From NCBI GenBank assembly GCA_002433335.1, contig DJHY01000074.1, forward strand, positions 1 to 6,468: 6,468 bases of DNA. The letters are read 5' to 3'. The position numbers and the translations under genes were made by a program. The notes beneath the pieces are model-generated. The model was not told the DNA's origin. It saw only the letters and a program-made list of their open reading frames with translations, and did no database searches. The stretch is from Rhodospirillaceae bacterium UBA6608 (GTDB lineage Bacteria; Pseudomonadota; Alphaproteobacteria; Rhodospirillales_A; Casp-alpha2). This document shows positions 5,133 to 6,468 of this stretch, one piece after another (within the stretch, counting starts at the first letter, position 1; each line of letters begins with the position of its first letter).

Positions 5133-6468
5133 ATGACTGCGCTAAAATCGGTATCGAACGGCCCGTCTCGGGCAGGAATGGGCTTGGTGACGCTGTGCCT
5201 GCTGGCCCTCATCGTGGGAGCAACCACGGGCATCGGGGCCGCGGGCCTGCGGGTGCTGATATCGGTCATTCACAACAGTCTGTTCGTCGGAGAATTCGGC
5301 TGGTTCTACGAAGCAAACGAGCCGACCGAAGCCAGCCATTGGGGGCCGTTCGTCATTCTGGCCCCGGTGATCGGCGGCTTGATCGTGGTCTTCCTGGTTC
5401 GCCGCTTCGCGCCCGAGGCGAAAGGCCATGGCGTGCCCGAAGTGATGAGCGCGATCTATTACAACAACGGCAAGATTCGCCCCATCGTGGTGCTGATCAA
5501 ATCCCTGGCCTCGGCGATTTCCATCGGCAGCGGCGCCTCGGTCGGGCGCGAAGGCCCGATTATTCAGATCGGCAGCGGCATCGGCTCGACCCTGGGCCAA
5601 ATCTGTAAGCTCGCCAATTGGCAGACCATCACTCTGGTCGCCGCCGGGGCGGGGGCCGGGATCGCGGCGACCTTCAACACCCCGCTCGGCGCGGTGATGT
5701 TCACGATCGAATTGATGTTGCCCGAAATCAGCGCGCGGACCTTCCTGCCGGTCGTCATCGCGACAGGGGCGGCGACCTATGTCGGGCGGATTTTCTTCGG
5801 GATCGATCCGGCGTTTACCGTTCCTTCGGGCGTGTTGCCGGATCTGCTGTTCCCCAGCGCGGCGCAGTTCCTGCCGCTCTATGTTTTCTTCGGGATGATC
5901 TGCGGCATCGCCGCCGCCGGCTTCATCAAGTTCCTGCATTGGGTCGAAGACCTGTTCGAAGCCAATCCGCTGAACCCCTACGTCAAGAACATCATCGGCA
6001 TGACCTTCCTAGGCGTCATGATGTACGTGTTCTTCACGATCTATGGTCGCTACTTCACCGACGGCGTCGGCTACGCGACGATCCAGGATATCCTCGACGG
6101 CGGCATGCAGGTCGCCTACCTGATGGCGATCCTGTTCTTCGCCAAAATGGTCGCGACCTCGGTGTCGCTGGCCGCCGGGGCCTCGGGCGGGGTGTTCTCG
6201 CCGTCGCTGTTCCTGGGGGCGACCCTGGGCGGCTGCTTCGGCGCGGTCCTGGCCGGTATCTGGCCGAACCTGGGTTTCGGCCCGATCCAGTTCGCGATCA
6301 TCGGCATGGCGGCGATCGTCGGCGGCGGCACGGGCGCCGCGATGACCGCGATCCTGATGATCTTCGAGATGACCGGCGACTACATGACCATCGTGCCGGT
6401 GATCATCGCCGTGGCCAGCGCCATCGGCATGCGCCGCATGATCATGGAAGACAACATCTACACCATGG
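5133..6468 (+). CDS. CLC family chloride channel/antiporter, N-terminal 445 residues, 3' end outside window
   Basis: This is a multi-helix inner-membrane CLC protein that moves chloride or a related anion, either as a channel or as an anion/proton antiporter. The first 445 residues are present and cover nearly the whole membrane domain. Visible anion-pathway motifs are GSGAS (132-136, position of E. coli GSGIP), GREGP (138-142) with gating glutamate E140, GGVFSP (352-357) and Y443 in IYTM, which aligns with E. coli Y445. At the inner proton-glutamate position the sequence is IELM (192-195), so E. coli E203 is replaced by leucine (L194). Relatives usually carry C-terminal CBS domains, which would lie off the right edge. 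ATG 5133 is the first start after an in-frame TAG at 5118; it has no clear Shine-Dalgarno sequence. An ATG at 5178 is possible but has AGGA directly against it. The sequence is GC-rich and of proteobacterial type. Confidence 0.93.
   Translation, partial: MTALKSVSNGPSRAGMGLVTLCLLALIVGATTGIGAAGLRVLISVIHNSLFVGEFGWFYEANEPTEASHWGPFVILAPVIGGLIVVFLVRRFAPEAKGHGVPEVMSAIYYNNGKIRPIVVLIKSLASAISIGSGASVGREGPIIQIGSGIGSTLGQICKLANWQTITLVAAGAGAGIAATFNTPLGAVMFTIELMLPEISARTFLPVVIATGAATYVGRIFFGIDPAFTVPSGVLPDLLFPSAAQFLPLYVFFGMICGIAAAGFIKFLHWVEDLFEANPLNPYVKNIIGMTFLGVMMYVFFTIYGRYFTDGVGYATIQDILDGGMQVAYLMAILFFAKMVATSVSLAAGASGGVFSPSLFLGATLGGCFGAVLAGIWPNLGFGPIQFAIIGMAAIVGGGTGAAMTAILMIFEMTGDYMTIVPVIIAVASAIGMRRMIMEDNIYTM

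Noticed and set aside
5142..5939. A 265-codon minus-strand ORF opposite the CLC gene
   Set aside because: Its product is a low-complexity run of charged, Gly, Ala and His residues, as expected from the reverse of a hydrophobic membrane protein gene; the CLC frame explains the region.

Overview
The window carries six protein genes: one cut by the left edge, one cut by the right edge, and four complete. Reading left to right there is a plus-strand pair (class I DNA photolyase C-terminal part, then a family III CoA-transferase), a minus-strand run of three genes (hypothetical membrane-anchored protein, MEMO-AMMECR1 fusion, CysQ phosphatase; transcribed right to left), and a plus-strand CLC chloride channel/transporter gene leaving the window on the right.

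Two different ancestries appear to meet here. From about 1754 onward the genes are GC-rich and read like an alphaproteobacterium, probably of Rhodospirillales type. The first 1757 bases look different. Both proteins there resemble the Bacteroidetes versions of their families, their codon use is less GC-skewed, and the CoA-transferase start has no Shine-Dalgarno sequence. The seam falls exactly where two complete convergent genes share a four-base stop overlap. The pair may have been acquired by the alphaproteobacterium, or the window may be an assembly join. Lineage assignments are from recalled family sequences, not from a search.

The central minus-strand block holds the most unusual gene. 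A single 485-residue protein joins a MEMO domain (AmmeMemoRadiSam protein B) to an AMMECR1 domain (AmmeMemoRadiSam protein A). The radical SAM member that defines this poorly understood system is not in the window. A fair sigma70-like promoter lies directly upstream of the fusion gene, so it may be transcribed independently of the hypothetical gene before it. cysQ follows on the same strand and removes the 3'-phosphate from the sulfate-assimilation by-product PAP.

The 357-base divergent gap between the hypothetical gene and the CLC gene is less GC-rich than its neighbours. It holds a perfect 9-base tandem repeat, a 19-base perfect palindrome with a 5-base loop, and a doubtful 31-codon ORF. 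No tRNA, rRNA, CRISPR array, insertion sequence or convincing rho-independent terminator was seen. Nothing in the window amounts to a clearly new multi-gene system.
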